Part shown: one piece after another, positions 32,983 to 41,115 of the stretch
How positions within the stretch are numbered: position 1 is the first letter of the stretch
Layout: each line of letters opens with the position of its first letter
Source of the DNA: Firmicutes bacterium ADurb.Bin146
GTDB taxonomy: Bacteria > Bacillota > Clostridia > DUPQ01
Direction: 5' to 3'
Assembly: GCA_002070475.1 (NCBI GenBank)
Contig: MWDI01000063.1
Span: 28,906-92,905 of the forward strand
Length of the DNA: 64,000 bases
Position numbers and translations under genes: made by a program
Notes under the pieces: model-generated
Told to the model about the DNA's origin: nothing
The model's database searches: none
Seen by the model: only the letters and a program-made list of their open reading frames with translations

Positions 32983-33096
32983 AGGAAAGCAGAAGTAATC
33001 CCTTCTCACCCCGAAGTAGTAACTGAACGGGTAAACATATTGCATTAATTGTTATGTGGTCTTGCGGATTAGTTTCTGTAAGACCATTATATTTAC
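32983..33096 (+). promoter_or_regulatory. infC leader RNA, probable L20-type autoregulatory element
   Basis: A leader of about 115 bases separates the promoter from the infC ribosome site. It contains a 5' part with CCCTTCTCACC and AACGGGT segments that could pair, and a strong hairpin TGGTCTTGC (33057-33065) with GTAAGACCA (33078-33086), followed by a T-rich but interrupted stretch. In Firmicutes this operon is controlled by L20 binding an rRNA-like leader fold that drives a terminator. The location and architecture fit that model; the exact L20 site was not verified. Confidence 0.5.
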
Positions 33097-33109
33097 GGAG
33101 GTAATTACA

Positions 33110-33637
33110 ATAGCAGCTCAAAAAAGTACCAAAACCCAGTACAGGATTAACGAGGATATTAAAGTACCTGAGATCAGACTTATCGGGTCAGATGGAATAG
33201 TTGTAGGAATAATGCCAGTTGAGGAAGCTTTAAAACTCAGCCAGGCGGCAGGATTGGATTTAGTGGAAATTTCACCAAATGCCACACCGCCTGTGTGCAA
33301 AATAATCGACTATGGCAAGTTCATGTTTGAGATAACCAAAAGGGAAAAAGAAGCCAAGAAAAAGCAAAAGACAGTAGAACTAAAAGAAGTCTGGCTAAAG
33401 ATGGGAATAGACGAGCATGATATTAATTTCAAAATCAAAAATGCCTGTAAGTTTTTAGAAGAAGGCGATAAAGTAAAGGTAAGCCTGTCATTCAGAGGAC
33501 GTGAAATGACAAGAACTCAAATGGGAGCGGAGGTTCTGGATAAGTTCACGCAAGCATGTTCTGAATACGGCACAGCTGAAAAAGCGCCCAAGCTTGAAGG
33601 CAGACATATGATAGTTATATTGGCACCAAAGAAATAA
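33110..33637 (+). CDS. infC: Translation initiation factor IF-3, probable AUA start
   Basis: IF-3 binds the 30S subunit and checks the start codon. The protein reads AAQKSTKTQYRINEDIKVPEIR in its first residues and continues through both domains to GRHMIVILAPKK, about 175 residues, the normal length. There is no ATG, GTG or TTG at a sensible place: the perfect GGAGGT at 33097-33102 is seven bases from an ATA codon at 33110, while ATT 33104 is too close. infC of other bacteria also uses rare starts such as ATT for autoregulation. The GTG at 33056 lies inside the leader hairpin and is an unlikely start. It is cotranscribed with rpmI and rplT. Confidence 0.9.
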   Translation: MAAQKSTKTQYRINEDIKVPEIRLIGSDGIVVGIMPVEEALKLSQAAGLDLVEISPNATPPVCKIIDYGKFMFEITKREKEAKKKQKTVELKEVWLKMGIDEHDINFKIKNACKFLEEGDKVKVSLSFRGREMTRTQMGAEVLDKFTQACSEYGTAEKAPKLEGRHMIVILAPKK

Positions 33638-33652
33638 TAGGAGGATTTGAAA

Positions 33653-33850
33653 ATGCCGAAACTAAAATCACACAGCGCTTCAAAAAAGAGGTTTTCAGTA
33701 ACCGGAAGCGGAAAAATAAAGATGGGACACGCTTTTAGAAGACACAGGCTGATATCTAAAACTAAAAGAGCCAAAAGAGACAACAGAGATGCTGCTTTTG
33801 CATCACCTGCTGACGCACCAACAATTAAAAAGCTTATCCCATACAAATAA
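33653..33850 (+). CDS. rpmI: 50S ribosomal protein L35
   Basis: The 65-residue basic protein is L35: MPKLKSHSASKKRF at the start and KMGHAFRRHRLISKTK in the middle. ATG 33653 lies behind AGGAGG; TTG 33647 is not needed. It is the middle gene of infC-rpmI-rplT, 15 bases after infC and 14 before rplT. Confidence 0.97.
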   Translation: MPKLKSHSASKKRFSVTGSGKIKMGHAFRRHRLISKTKRAKRDNRDAAFASPADAPTIKKLIPYK

Positions 33851-33864
33851 GGAGGAATTGACAA

Positions 33865-34209
33865 ATGGCAAGAATAAAAGGCGGTGTAACAACACGCAGA
33901 AGACATAAAAGAGTATTAAAGCTCGCAAAGGGATATTTCGGACATAAGAGCAAGAATTTTAGAATTGCTAAGCAGCAGGTTATGAAATCCTTAAGTTATG
34001 CTTATGCAGCAAGAAAAGCTAATAAACGTAACTTCAGACAGCTTTGGATTGCTAGAATTAATGCTGCAGCAAGAAATAATGGAATGAGCTATTCTAAATT
34101 TATATCTGCTCTTAAGAGAAATGGTATTGAACTTAATAGAAAAGTACTTGCAGATATGGCTGTAAATGATCCTCAGAGCTTTGCATCTCTAGTCAGTTCA
34201 GTTAAGTAA
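33865..34209 (+). CDS. rplT: 50S ribosomal protein L20
   Basis: The 114-residue protein is L20: [23 protein letters not shown] (in two parts), [18 protein letters not shown] and SFASLV near the end. L20 assembles early on 23S rRNA and, in Firmicutes, represses this operon by binding the infC leader. AAGGAGG lies eight bases before ATG 33865. The operon terminator appears to lie inside the following gene rather than between them. Confidence 0.97.
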   Translation: MARIKGGVTTRRRHKRVLKLAKGYFGHKSKNFRIAKQQVMKSLSYAYAARKANKRNFRQLWIARINAAARNNGMSYSKFISALKRNGIELNRKVLADMAVNDPQSFASLVSSVK

Positions 34210-34214
34210 AATTA

Positions 34215-34982
34215 ATGAATCGTATAGAGTCCAAAGACAATCAAAGAATCAAAAGACTGAAAAGCTTAGATAAGAAAAAGGTCCGCGAGCAAGAGGACCT
34301 TTTTTTCATCGAAGGCAGAAAACTGCTGGATGAAGCTTTAAAAAGCCATGTAAAGGTAACCGAAGTATATGTTAGTGATACATATTACCAGAACAATATG
34401 TCTTATGTAGACAGGCTTGCAGTAAAAGATATTTTCCTTATAAAAGACGGAATACTTAATAGTTTATCCTATTTAGCAAATCCAGAGGGTATTCTCGCAC
34501 TTGGGCATCCTCTTAAATGGGACATTTTAGAAGTAATCAAGAGAGGTAGTCCAGTTCTAGTTATGGACAGGATTAATGATCCGAAAAATGCAGGAGCTAT
34601 GATAAGAAGCGCGGAAGCTTTTGGAATTGGATGCGTATTTGCTCTTGAAGGATGTGCTGATTTGTACAATGAAAAAGCTCTTAGAGCCAGTATGGGTTCT
34701 CTATTTAGAGTTCCATACATAAAAGTTACTCATGAAGTATTCGCTATACTTAATAAAGCTGAATATGTTATATACGGACTTGATTCACACGGGTTAGATA
34801 TAGAGACAGCAAGACTGGATAAGCATTGCGCTATAGTAATTGGAAATGAAGCAAACGGGTTGGATAAAAATATAAAAAAACATCTTACAGAAATATTATC
34901 AATACCCATGAAGGGTATGACAGAATCATTAAATGCTGCATGTGCAGCAGGTATTGTAATGTATAAGATATCTCGTTTGTAG
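34215..34982 (+). CDS. TrmH/SpoU-family RNA 2'-O-methyltransferase
   Basis: The 255-residue SPOUT enzyme has an N-terminal substrate-binding domain (RIKRLKSL, FFIEGRKLLDEAL) and the knotted SAM domain with the motifs LVMDRINDPKNAGAMIRSAEAFG, read in parts around residues 112-134, VIGNEANGL (about 206) and MKGMTESLNAACAAGI (about 232). It probably methylates a ribose in 23S rRNA or tRNA. It starts six bases after rplT with almost no ribosome site, and codons about 21-31 contain a hairpin plus T-run that reads as the rplT operon terminator. Confidence 0.9.
   Translation: MNRIESKDNQRIKRLKSLDKKKVREQEDLFFIEGRKLLDEALKSHVKVTEVYVSDTYYQNNMSYVDRLAVKDIFLIKDGILNSLSYLANPEGILALGHPLKWDILEVIKRGSPVLVMDRINDPKNAGAMIRSAEAFGIGCVFALEGCADLYNEKALRASMGSLFRVPYIKVTHEVFAILNKAEYVIYGLDSHGLDIETARLDKHCAIVIGNEANGLDKNIKKHLTEILSIPMKGMTESLNAACAAGIVMYKISRL
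34277..34306 (+). terminator. Intrinsic terminator inside the coding start of the rRNA methyltransferase gene
   Basis: AAAGGTCC at 34277-34284 pairs with GGACCTTT at 34295-34302 around a ten-base loop, and seven T run from 34300 to 34306. The A-tract, GC core and T-run form a canonical terminator, yet the bases encode residues about 21-31 of the methyltransferase. No other terminator is seen between rplT and the downstream genes. Confidence 0.75.
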
Positions 34983-35057
34983 TTTGTAATGATGCCATTT
35001 AAAGTATATAATAATCAAAAGGAAGCCATTAGTGCTAGAGACATAAGGGAGGATATT

Positions 35058-35795
35058 ATGCCAAGAGCAGCATTACAGCTATATTCTATTAAAGAAATCG
35101 CCGAGCAGGATTTTTATCATGCTCTGCATATTGCCAAGCAAGTAGGCTATGATGGAGTGGAATTCGCAGGATTTTATGGTAAAGAAGCTATTGAGACTAA
35201 AAAGTATATAGACGATTTAGGTATATTACCCGCTGGAAGCCATTCTGGCCTTAACTCAATTGTAGATAAGTTTAATGAAACAATGGAATATAACTCGATA
35301 ATAGGTAACAAGTATGTAGTTGTGCCATACCTTTCAGATAAGTTCCATACGGCAGACGGAATAAAGATTGCTGCTGAGTATCTGAATATTGCAAGTCAAA
35401 ATGCAAAGAAATATGGAATAAAGATAGGTTATCACAATCATGCATTTGAGTTTTCTATAATAGAAGAGGACAAAAGGCTTTTTGATATACTTGCTGAAAA
35501 TACAGTAAATGATATTGTTTTAGAGATAGATACATATTGGGCTGTTAAAGGCGGAGCAGATCCTATCGAATACTGTAAAAAGTATAGTGATAGGTTGGAT
35601 TTACTGCATTTCAAGGATATATCAAAAGAAGGAAAGGATATTGAAGTTGGTAAGGGTATTATAGACTTCCCAGCTATTTTAAAGACATCAGATAAGATTA
35701 ATTGGTGTGTTATGGAGCAGGAGAAATTTGTAATACCTATGGAAAAAAGTATTGCAATCAGCTGCAAATATATGAAAGGGATTTTGAATGCCTGA
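35058..35795 (+). CDS. Sugar phosphate isomerase/epimerase (xylose isomerase-like TIM barrel)
   Basis: The 245-residue protein opens RAALQLYSIKE and has YDGVEFAGFYG, GYHNHAFEF (metal His and Glu region), LEIDTYWAVKGG (metal Glu/Asp) and LLHFKDI, the standard order of the AP-endonuclease-2/xylose isomerase-like family. Members isomerise or epimerise sugars or inositols, using a divalent metal. The substrate is unknown. ATG 35058 follows GGGAGG; the longer frame from 34989 has no support. It overlaps hisI by eight bases. Confidence 0.85.
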   Translation: MPRAALQLYSIKEIAEQDFYHALHIAKQVGYDGVEFAGFYGKEAIETKKYIDDLGILPAGSHSGLNSIVDKFNETMEYNSIIGNKYVVVPYLSDKFHTADGIKIAAEYLNIASQNAKKYGIKIGYHNHAFEFSIIEEDKRLFDILAENTVNDIVLEIDTYWAVKGGADPIEYCKKYSDRLDLLHFKDISKEGKDIEVGKGIIDFPAILKTSDKINWCVMEQEKFVIPMEKSIAISCKYMKGILNA

Positions 35796-36126
35796 TCTTA
35801 AGTATGATGATAAAGGATTTATACCGGTCATATGCCAGGACGCTGATACAAAACAGATACTTATGATGGCATATGCCAAAAAAGAACAGGTATTAAAGAC
35901 TATCACAACAAGGAAAGCGACATATTTTTCACGTTCCAGAAATTGCGAATGGGTAAAAGGTGAGACTAGCGGAAATACTCAGCAGGTCATTAAAGTTCTG
36001 GTAGATTGTGATTTAGATACATTGATTTATCTTGTAAAACAAAAAGGAAATGCATGCCATACCGGCAATCAATCCTGCTTTTACAGACAGATAAGTGAAA
36101 ATGGGGAGATTAATGAAAATGAATGA
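35788..36126 (+). CDS. hisI: Phosphoribosyl-AMP cyclohydrolase
   Basis: HisI opens the purine ring of phosphoribosyl-AMP in histidine synthesis. The 112-residue protein has the typical blocks [33 protein letters not shown], and the metal-binding cysteines in DCDLDTL and [14 protein letters not shown]. It starts inside the sugar isomerase gene and runs into hisE. No other his genes are in the window, so the rest of the pathway must be elsewhere if the cell makes histidine. Confidence 0.95.
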   Translation: MPDLKYDDKGFIPVICQDADTKQILMMAYAKKEQVLKTITTRKATYFSRSRNCEWVKGETSGNTQQVIKVLVDCDLDTLIYLVKQKGNACHTGNQSCFYRQISENGEINENE

Positions 36127-36397
36127 GATATTGAATGAGTTGTATCAGGTTATACAAGAGCGTAAGAGAAATCCAAAAGAAGGATCATACACTTGTTATC
36201 TTTTTGATAAGGGATTGGATAAGATTTTAAAAAAAATAGGTGAAGAAGCGTCAGAAACTATCATAGCAGCAAAAAATGATTTAAAGGAAGAGATAGTTTA
36301 TGAAGTGTCTGACCTGCTGTATCATCTTATGGTAATGCTTGTTGAAAAAAATATAACCCTGGAACAAATAGCAGAAGAATTAAAAAATAGAAGGTAA
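36119..36397 (+). CDS. hisE: Phosphoribosyl-ATP pyrophosphatase
   Basis: HisE removes pyrophosphate from phosphoribosyl-ATP, the step before HisI. The 92-residue protein has [40 protein letters not shown] and [14 protein letters not shown], which contain the metal-binding acidic residues of the all-alpha NTP pyrophosphatase fold. ATG 36119 is nine bases from GGAG; ATG 36113 and upstream starts at 36095 and 36101 are possible but badly spaced. It overlaps hisI by eight bases. In many bacteria HisI and HisE are fused; here they are separate neighbours. Confidence 0.92.
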   Translation: MNEILNELYQVIQERKRNPKEGSYTCYLFDKGLDKILKKIGEEASETIIAAKNDLKEEIVYEVSDLLYHLMVMLVEKNITLEQIAEELKNRR

Positions 36398-36398
36398 T

Positions 36399-37733
36399 AT
36401 GATTAAATTAGAAAATAAAGACTACAAAAGAAAAAAAACTTTCAAAAGAAATGAAAGCAAGACCAAAAACAGAAAATATGAGATAAAGCCGGACCGAATA
36501 TTTAAGGAACCAACTAAGTTCAAGAAAAGACCAGTTAATCCTGACGAAGAAAAGCAAAAAACTAATTATTCAGGTACTAAATTTGATGATTTGAATTTAT
36601 CAGAAGGTATTATAAAAGCATTAAATAAAAAAGAATATGTGTACTCTTCTACTGTTCAGTCTGATGTTATTCCACCTCTTATGGAGTATAAGGATGTTAT
36701 AGCTAAAGCTCCTACCGGAACAGGAAAAACTTATGCATTCGGAATACCTCTTCTTGAACAGCTTGATTATGATAATAAAGAGGTACAAGCTCTTATACTT
36801 GCTCCTACAAGAGAACTTGTTATTCAGATATGCGAAGAATTAAAGGATTTATCTGAGTTTATACCAAGAGTGAAAATTGAAGCAATATATGGAGGGAAAG
36901 CAATTGAAAGCCAGATAAAAGCTTTAAAAAGAAATCCTCAAATAATAGTTGCTACTCCTGGAAGATTAAAAGATCACATAGAACGTAAAACGATTAATAT
37001 ATCTAATGTAAGAACTGCAGTACTAGATGAGGCAGACCGTATGCTTGATATGGGATTCATAGAGGAAGTTACAAATATACTTAACATGATGCCCAATAGA
37101 AGGAATTTAGCACTTCTATCAGCAACTATGTCCATAGGTGTTATGGATATTTCTTGGCTTTACCAAAGAGATGCTGTTGAGGTAACAGTTGAGGAAAATA
37201 ATGAGAATAAACCGGATATAGACCAATTTTATGTAATGGTTCAAAATATGCGTGCCAAAATTAAAGCTGTTGATATAATTCTGGACAATAATGAGTTCTA
37301 TAAGGTTCTCATATTTTGTAATACCATAAACATGGTAAGGATGCTCACTGATGACTTGCGTGAAAAAGGATACTCGGCAAGTTGTATCTATGGCGGAAAA
37401 TCACAGGCTGGGAGAGAAAAAACCATCAAAGCCTTCAAAGAGGAGAAGCTTAACATACTTATAGCTACTGATGTGGCTGCAAGGGGACTTGATATTACTG
37501 ATGTAGATGCAGTTATTAACTTTGATCTTCCAGATGATAAGGAGCAGTATATACATCGTATAGGAAGAACTGGCAGGGCTATGAAAAATGGGATTGCTTT
37601 ATCTCTTCTTACACCTTTTGATCAGGAAAAACTTGATGATATTATAAAATTCAGTAAAGCTAATATAAAGGAAATAGAGAATGACAATATGATTAAGATA
37701 ATAAAAAAAGAGGATTTTGAAAATGATAATTGA
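36399..37733 (+). CDS. DEAD-box ATP-dependent RNA helicase
   Basis: The 444-residue protein has a very basic N-terminal tail (residues 1-55) and the helicase core: Q motif with KFDDLNLSEGI, Walker A APTGTGKT, PTRELVIQI, GGKAIESQ, TPGRLKDHI, DEADRMLDMGF, SAT, then in the second half FCNTINMV, ATDVAARGLDI and HRIGRTGR. It lacks the C-terminal extension of DbpA. It is likely an RNA remodelling factor in ribosome assembly or mRNA decay. It overlaps the amidohydrolase gene by 11 bases. Confidence 0.95.
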   Translation: MIKLENKDYKRKKTFKRNESKTKNRKYEIKPDRIFKEPTKFKKRPVNPDEEKQKTNYSGTKFDDLNLSEGIIKALNKKEYVYSSTVQSDVIPPLMEYKDVIAKAPTGTGKTYAFGIPLLEQLDYDNKEVQALILAPTRELVIQICEELKDLSEFIPRVKIEAIYGGKAIESQIKALKRNPQIIVATPGRLKDHIERKTINISNVRTAVLDEADRMLDMGFIEEVTNILNMMPNRRNLALLSATMSIGVMDISWLYQRDAVEVTVEENNENKPDIDQFYVMVQNMRAKIKAVDIILDNNEFYKVLIFCNTINMVRMLTDDLREKGYSASCIYGGKSQAGREKTIKAFKEEKLNILIATDVAARGLDITDVDAVINFDLPDDKEQYIHRIGRTGRAMKNGIALSLLTPFDQEKLDDIIKFSKANIKEIENDNMIKIIKKEDFENDN

Positions 37734-38583
37734 TGCTCATAATCATGCTGACTGGCATAAGACAGATTTAGATGGATTTATAAAAAATATGGATGAGAAT
37801 AATATTGATGTAACATGGCTTCTTACATGGGAATGTCCAAGGCATGAATATGAAAATTATAACGGTGGGCTTGCAACTTATCTCAAAAAAGGGCCTATAC
37901 CATTTGAAGCATGTCTTGAATACAAGAAAGCTTATCCTAAAAGGTTTGTACTGGGATATTGCCCGGATCCAAGAGATCCTGATGCAATTAATAATTTAAA
38001 AGCTGCAGCATTTATTCATAAAGTTCAAGTCTGTGGAGAACTTAAAGTAAGGATGATGTATGATGATTTTGATGCTATAAGGCTTTATAGAACAGCTGGA
38101 GAGCTTAATCTTCCTGTAACAATGCACTTCGATTACGAGTTTAATAAGCCATGGACAAATGCCTGGCCAAACTTCTGGTATGGTGGTGGTATAGATGTTT
38201 TAGAAAGAGTCCTTAAAAAATGTCCTGAAACTATATTCTTAGGACATGCACCAGGATTTTGGGCGCATATGTCTGATGATGACCAGTTTGACAAAATGTC
38301 TTATCCAAAAGGACCGGTAATAAGAGGAGGAATGATTTCGCAGCTTTTGGATAAATATGATAACCTTTATTGCGATATGTCAGCAGGAAGCGGATGGAAC
38401 GCATTCAGCAGAGATTTAGAACATGCGTACTGGTTCATTAATAACTATCAAGACAGGATACTTTATGCAAGAGACTATTTCGATACCAGGCATCGTGAAC
38501 TTATTGAATCTCTTGATTTATCTTCAGAAGTTAAAGATAAATTATATTATAAAAATGCTTTAAAGCTTGTACCTTTGAAATGA
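37723..38583 (+). CDS. Amidohydrolase 2-family metal-dependent hydrolase
   Basis: The 286-residue TIM-barrel protein starts MIIDAHNHADWHK, with the two metal-binding His of the family, and continues with VTMHFDYEF, FLGHAPGFWAH and LYARDYFDTRH, where the last Asp is the expected metal ligand. Such enzymes hydrolyse or decarboxylate small molecules; substrate unknown. ATG 37723 is taken because GAGG lies at the correct distance; TTG 37717 is less likely. It overlaps the following peptidase gene by ATGA. Confidence 0.8.
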   Translation: MIIDAHNHADWHKTDLDGFIKNMDENNIDVTWLLTWECPRHEYENYNGGLATYLKKGPIPFEACLEYKKAYPKRFVLGYCPDPRDPDAINNLKAAAFIHKVQVCGELKVRMMYDDFDAIRLYRTAGELNLPVTMHFDYEFNKPWTNAWPNFWYGGGIDVLERVLKKCPETIFLGHAPGFWAHMSDDDQFDKMSYPKGPVIRGGMISQLLDKYDNLYCDMSAGSGWNAFSRDLEHAYWFINNYQDRILYARDYFDTRHRELIESLDLSSEVKDKLYYKNALKLVPLK

Positions 38584-39131
38584 GGATATTAGTATCAGGA
38601 TTCGGTCCTTTTTCAGGATTTGATGATAATATCACGCGAAAGATTGTAATAGGTCTTCCCAATAATATAAACGGAAATGATATATATAAAACCGTGCTAG
38701 ATGTAACATACCAGACGGCTTTTAATTTGCTTGATAATGAAATCGGGAAGATAAATCCCGATATAGTCATTGCAACCGGTATGGCTGCTTCAAGAAAAAG
38801 TATATCTATAGAAAAAATAGCTATAAATATCAACAACGCGAATACAGCGGACAATGCGGGTATATTAAAAAAAGACTGTGTGATTATAAAAGATGCAGAT
38901 ACAGCATTAATGGCTACGCTTGATTATCCTAGTAAAATATATGAAAACCAAATGATTGTTAATTCTTATTCAGCAGGCACATATGTATGTAATGATATAT
39001 TCTATAGACTTTTGGAAAAGAGCACAAGGACATCATATCCATATATATCATTCATACATTTCCCATCTGAAGAAATTATTCCATATGAAAAACAGCTCAG
39101 CATATTCATTGAAATACTGAGCTGTCTGTAA
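38580..39131 (+). CDS. Pyroglutamyl-peptidase I-like protein
   Basis: The 183-residue protein begins MRILVSGFGPFSGFDDN, the start of family C15, which removes N-terminal pyroglutamate. The triad can be placed: Glu in SISIEKIAIN (about 79), Cys in SAGTYVCNDIFY (about 140) and His in FIHFPSEE (about 161). It is shorter than typical members (about 200-215 residues), mostly through gaps in the middle and C terminus, so activity should be checked. It is coupled to the amidohydrolase by a four-base overlap and lies tail-to-tail with the minus-strand helical-repeat gene 13 bases away. Confidence 0.8.
   Translation: MRILVSGFGPFSGFDDNITRKIVIGLPNNINGNDIYKTVLDVTYQTAFNLLDNEIGKINPDIVIATGMAASRKSISIEKIAININNANTADNAGILKKDCVIIKDADTALMATLDYPSKIYENQMIVNSYSAGTYVCNDIFYRLLEKSTRTSYPYISFIHFPSEEIIPYEKQLSIFIEILSCL
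39092..39125. terminator. Possible bidirectional terminator hairpin between convergent genes
   Basis: ACAGCTCAG at 39092-39100 pairs perfectly with CTGAGCTGT at 39117-39125 around a 16-base loop, inside the last codons of the peptidase gene. The following bases are AT-rich (a short T-run at about 39139-39143) but not a clean T-tract, so it is a weak call. Confidence 0.35.
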
Positions 39132-39144
39132 TTATTAATTTTTA

Positions 39145-40047
39145 CTATATGCCGAAAAGATCCAGAGCTTTCATTTCATTATTAACATTATATATATTAA
39201 GATTATCTTTAGCGTATCTGAATACTTTTCCGATCGCTGGATCCATCCATCCTTTCGCGAAAAGTCTTTTTGCAAAATTTACTGATAAATCATCAATATC
39301 ATTATTCTCAACACTTAAATCAATATAATTCCACATAACATCATCAGATAACTCTATTCCGTTCATTCTTTGGACTTCAATTTTTTCTCTTGATGATATA
39401 AGGGCATTGCTCGAAAGGCTGGAAAAGAGCAAAAGGTTAATGTATGAATGATCTAGATATCTCGGAATTCTCTTAAATAGTCCTGCAATCGAAATATCTT
39501 CCATAAGTTCTTTGTCTGTTATTGATAATTTTTCTAAAAGCTTCCATCTAAATTCGTCGTCCAAGAATTCATTATGCAGAAAATCCTTCATCATCTGTTC
39601 AGTATCATGCGGTCTTTTTCCTAAGACAGCATACCAATAACAAATAAGTATTTTGGTTAAGAGATTGTTTTTGTCCATGAGGTATGCTTCATGAACTAGT
39701 TTCATGCGTTTGGCCATTAATATGCCTGTAAAGTATCCACGTGCATTTTTCTTCAATAAACTTGTCTCTTTCATGAGAAGTGATGTCATTATCTCAATAA
39801 ACATGTTTCTATATTCGGAATTTTCAACAAAGTATTGTTTATTCTTATCATAAACCTTTAATGCTAGCGAATATCTTGTAAGACAAGAGTATGCCGTGAT
39901 TATTCCAAGAACTGATTTATTAGGTTCTATACCGTGATTAATTAAGTATAAGAAACCCTTAATTGCTTCCTCATAATCACCTTCCTTAAGGTTCATCATA
40001 GAGTTCGAATAAAATAGCTTTAGATCCTTAAAATCTGTTTTTGCCAT
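39145..40047 (-). CDS. Helical-repeat (TPR-like) protein encoded with a MotA/OmpA-like pair
   Basis: The 300-residue protein has no signal peptide or membrane helix. Its first 90 residues look like tetratricopeptide-type helical pairs (LKEGDYEEAIKGFLYLINHG, then SLALKVYDKNKQYF), and the rest remains alpha-helical with no catalytic motif I recognise. It starts 8 bases after the OmpA-like gene with AGGAGG before ATG 40047, so it is the third gene of the unit. A role as a cytoplasmic adaptor for the membrane motor is a guess from context. Confidence 0.6.
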   Translation of the reverse strand: MAKTDFKDLKLFYSNSMMNLKEGDYEEAIKGFLYLINHGIEPNKSVLGIITAYSCLTRYSLALKVYDKNKQYFVENSEYRNMFIEIMTSLLMKETSLLKKNARGYFTGILMAKRMKLVHEAYLMDKNNLLTKILICYWYAVLGKRPHDTEQMMKDFLHNEFLDDEFRWKLLEKLSITDKELMEDISIAGLFKRIPRYLDHSYINLLLFSSLSSNALISSREKIEVQRMNGIELSDDVMWNYIDLSVENNDIDDLSVNFAKRLFAKGWMDPAIGKVFRYAKDNLNIYNVNNEMKALDLFGI

Positions 40048-40055
40048 TATTCCTC

Positions 40056-41093
40056 CTAACTTGCATTATCAAGAGAGTCTAGGTATTCTTGGATAATCTG
40101 TCCTACGTTTTCTTCACGTACAACGATGGAAAATTCTATTCTTCTATTTTTAGCACGAAGTGTTTCTGTATAGTCATTTTGTACTAAAGGTCTGGATTCA
40201 GAATAACCAACAGCTCCAAAATAATTTGCGTATTTTGTTTCAAGCCTAGTGTTACTGTCAAACAAATATAATAATACAGCATTTGCCCTGTCTGTAGACA
40301 ACACTTGATTTTTGATGTATGAACCGTCCGTGCTTGCGTGCCCTTCAACCATTATCGCTTCTATATAGTTACCTGAATCCTTAATTATTTCTTCAAAAGC
40401 AACTGCTAATTTATCTAAAAGCGGTTTTGCTGATGGGGCAATTTCTGAACTATCAACCTGGAAAAGAAGGCTTGCATTAATTTGTAAGTTACCTTCATCA
40501 CCTATTGTGACATATCCTTCTCCTAATGCTTCATCTATTGACTTCTTGACCTTCTCGAATATCTCTACTTGCATAACAGCTACCTTTTGAAGCTGTTCCC
40601 TCATGGATTCGAGTTCAATGGTATTTAATGCTATTAAAGCAAGAAGTTCCTGTTTTTGGGATTCTAATGCTGCCTGCTGTTCTGCCAAAATGAGAATCAG
40701 GTTTTCAAGGTTGGCTGCCTCTTCCTCGGAAAGTTCCAAAGCGGCCTGCTTTGCTGCTAATTCATTTTCAAGAAGGCTTAAGGATATCTCTTTTGCAGCA
40801 AGCTCTTCCTCGAGCATTATGAGTATAGTCTGTTTTGTTTCTAGGTCCAGCTGTGTTTCCTGAAGGGCAAGCTCCTTTGCAGCCAAATCACTTCTGGTAG
40901 CATCGAGCTGTGCTCCAGTGGCAATATTTGTTGCTTCCTGTTCATCCAGATTTATAGAAATTATAATGTTTTTTATAAAGACTATAAGTACTAAAAACAG
41001 CATTATCAGAACCATTGTAGACATTACATCTGCAAAAGAAGGCCAGTAGTTCTCAGCTTCAACTTTTTTTAAATAGCTTACTCTTTGTTTCAA
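40056..41093 (-). CDS. OmpA/MotB-domain protein with long coiled coil (ZorB-like)
   Basis: The 345-residue protein has a short cytoplasmic N terminus, one membrane helix (about 21-46) beginning SFADVMSTM with Asp22 where MotB and ZorB have the proton-binding Asp, a long coiled coil with repeated LAAK/E units (about 60-190) and a C-terminal OmpA-type peptidoglycan-binding domain (about 210-340, VEGHASTDGS and NRRIEFSI). It is probably the stator partner of the MotA-like channel encoded just upstream. The start is TTG 41093 behind GAGGTGAT. No flagellar genes are nearby, so it is not an ordinary MotB. Confidence 0.8.
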   Translation of the reverse strand: MKQRVSYLKKVEAENYWPSFADVMSTMVLIMLFLVLIVFIKNIIISINLDEQEATNIATGAQLDATRSDLAAKELALQETQLDLETKQTILIMLEEELAAKEISLSLLENELAAKQAALELSEEEAANLENLILILAEQQAALESQKQELLALIALNTIELESMREQLQKVAVMQVEIFEKVKKSIDEALGEGYVTIGDEGNLQINASLLFQVDSSEIAPSAKPLLDKLAVAFEEIIKDSGNYIEAIMVEGHASTDGSYIKNQVLSTDRANAVLLYLFDSNTRLETKYANYFGAVGYSESRPLVQNDYTETLRAKNRRIEFSIVVREENVGQIIQEYLDSLDNAS

Positions 41094-41115
41094 TTAGATC
41101 ACCTCGTATCCTATG

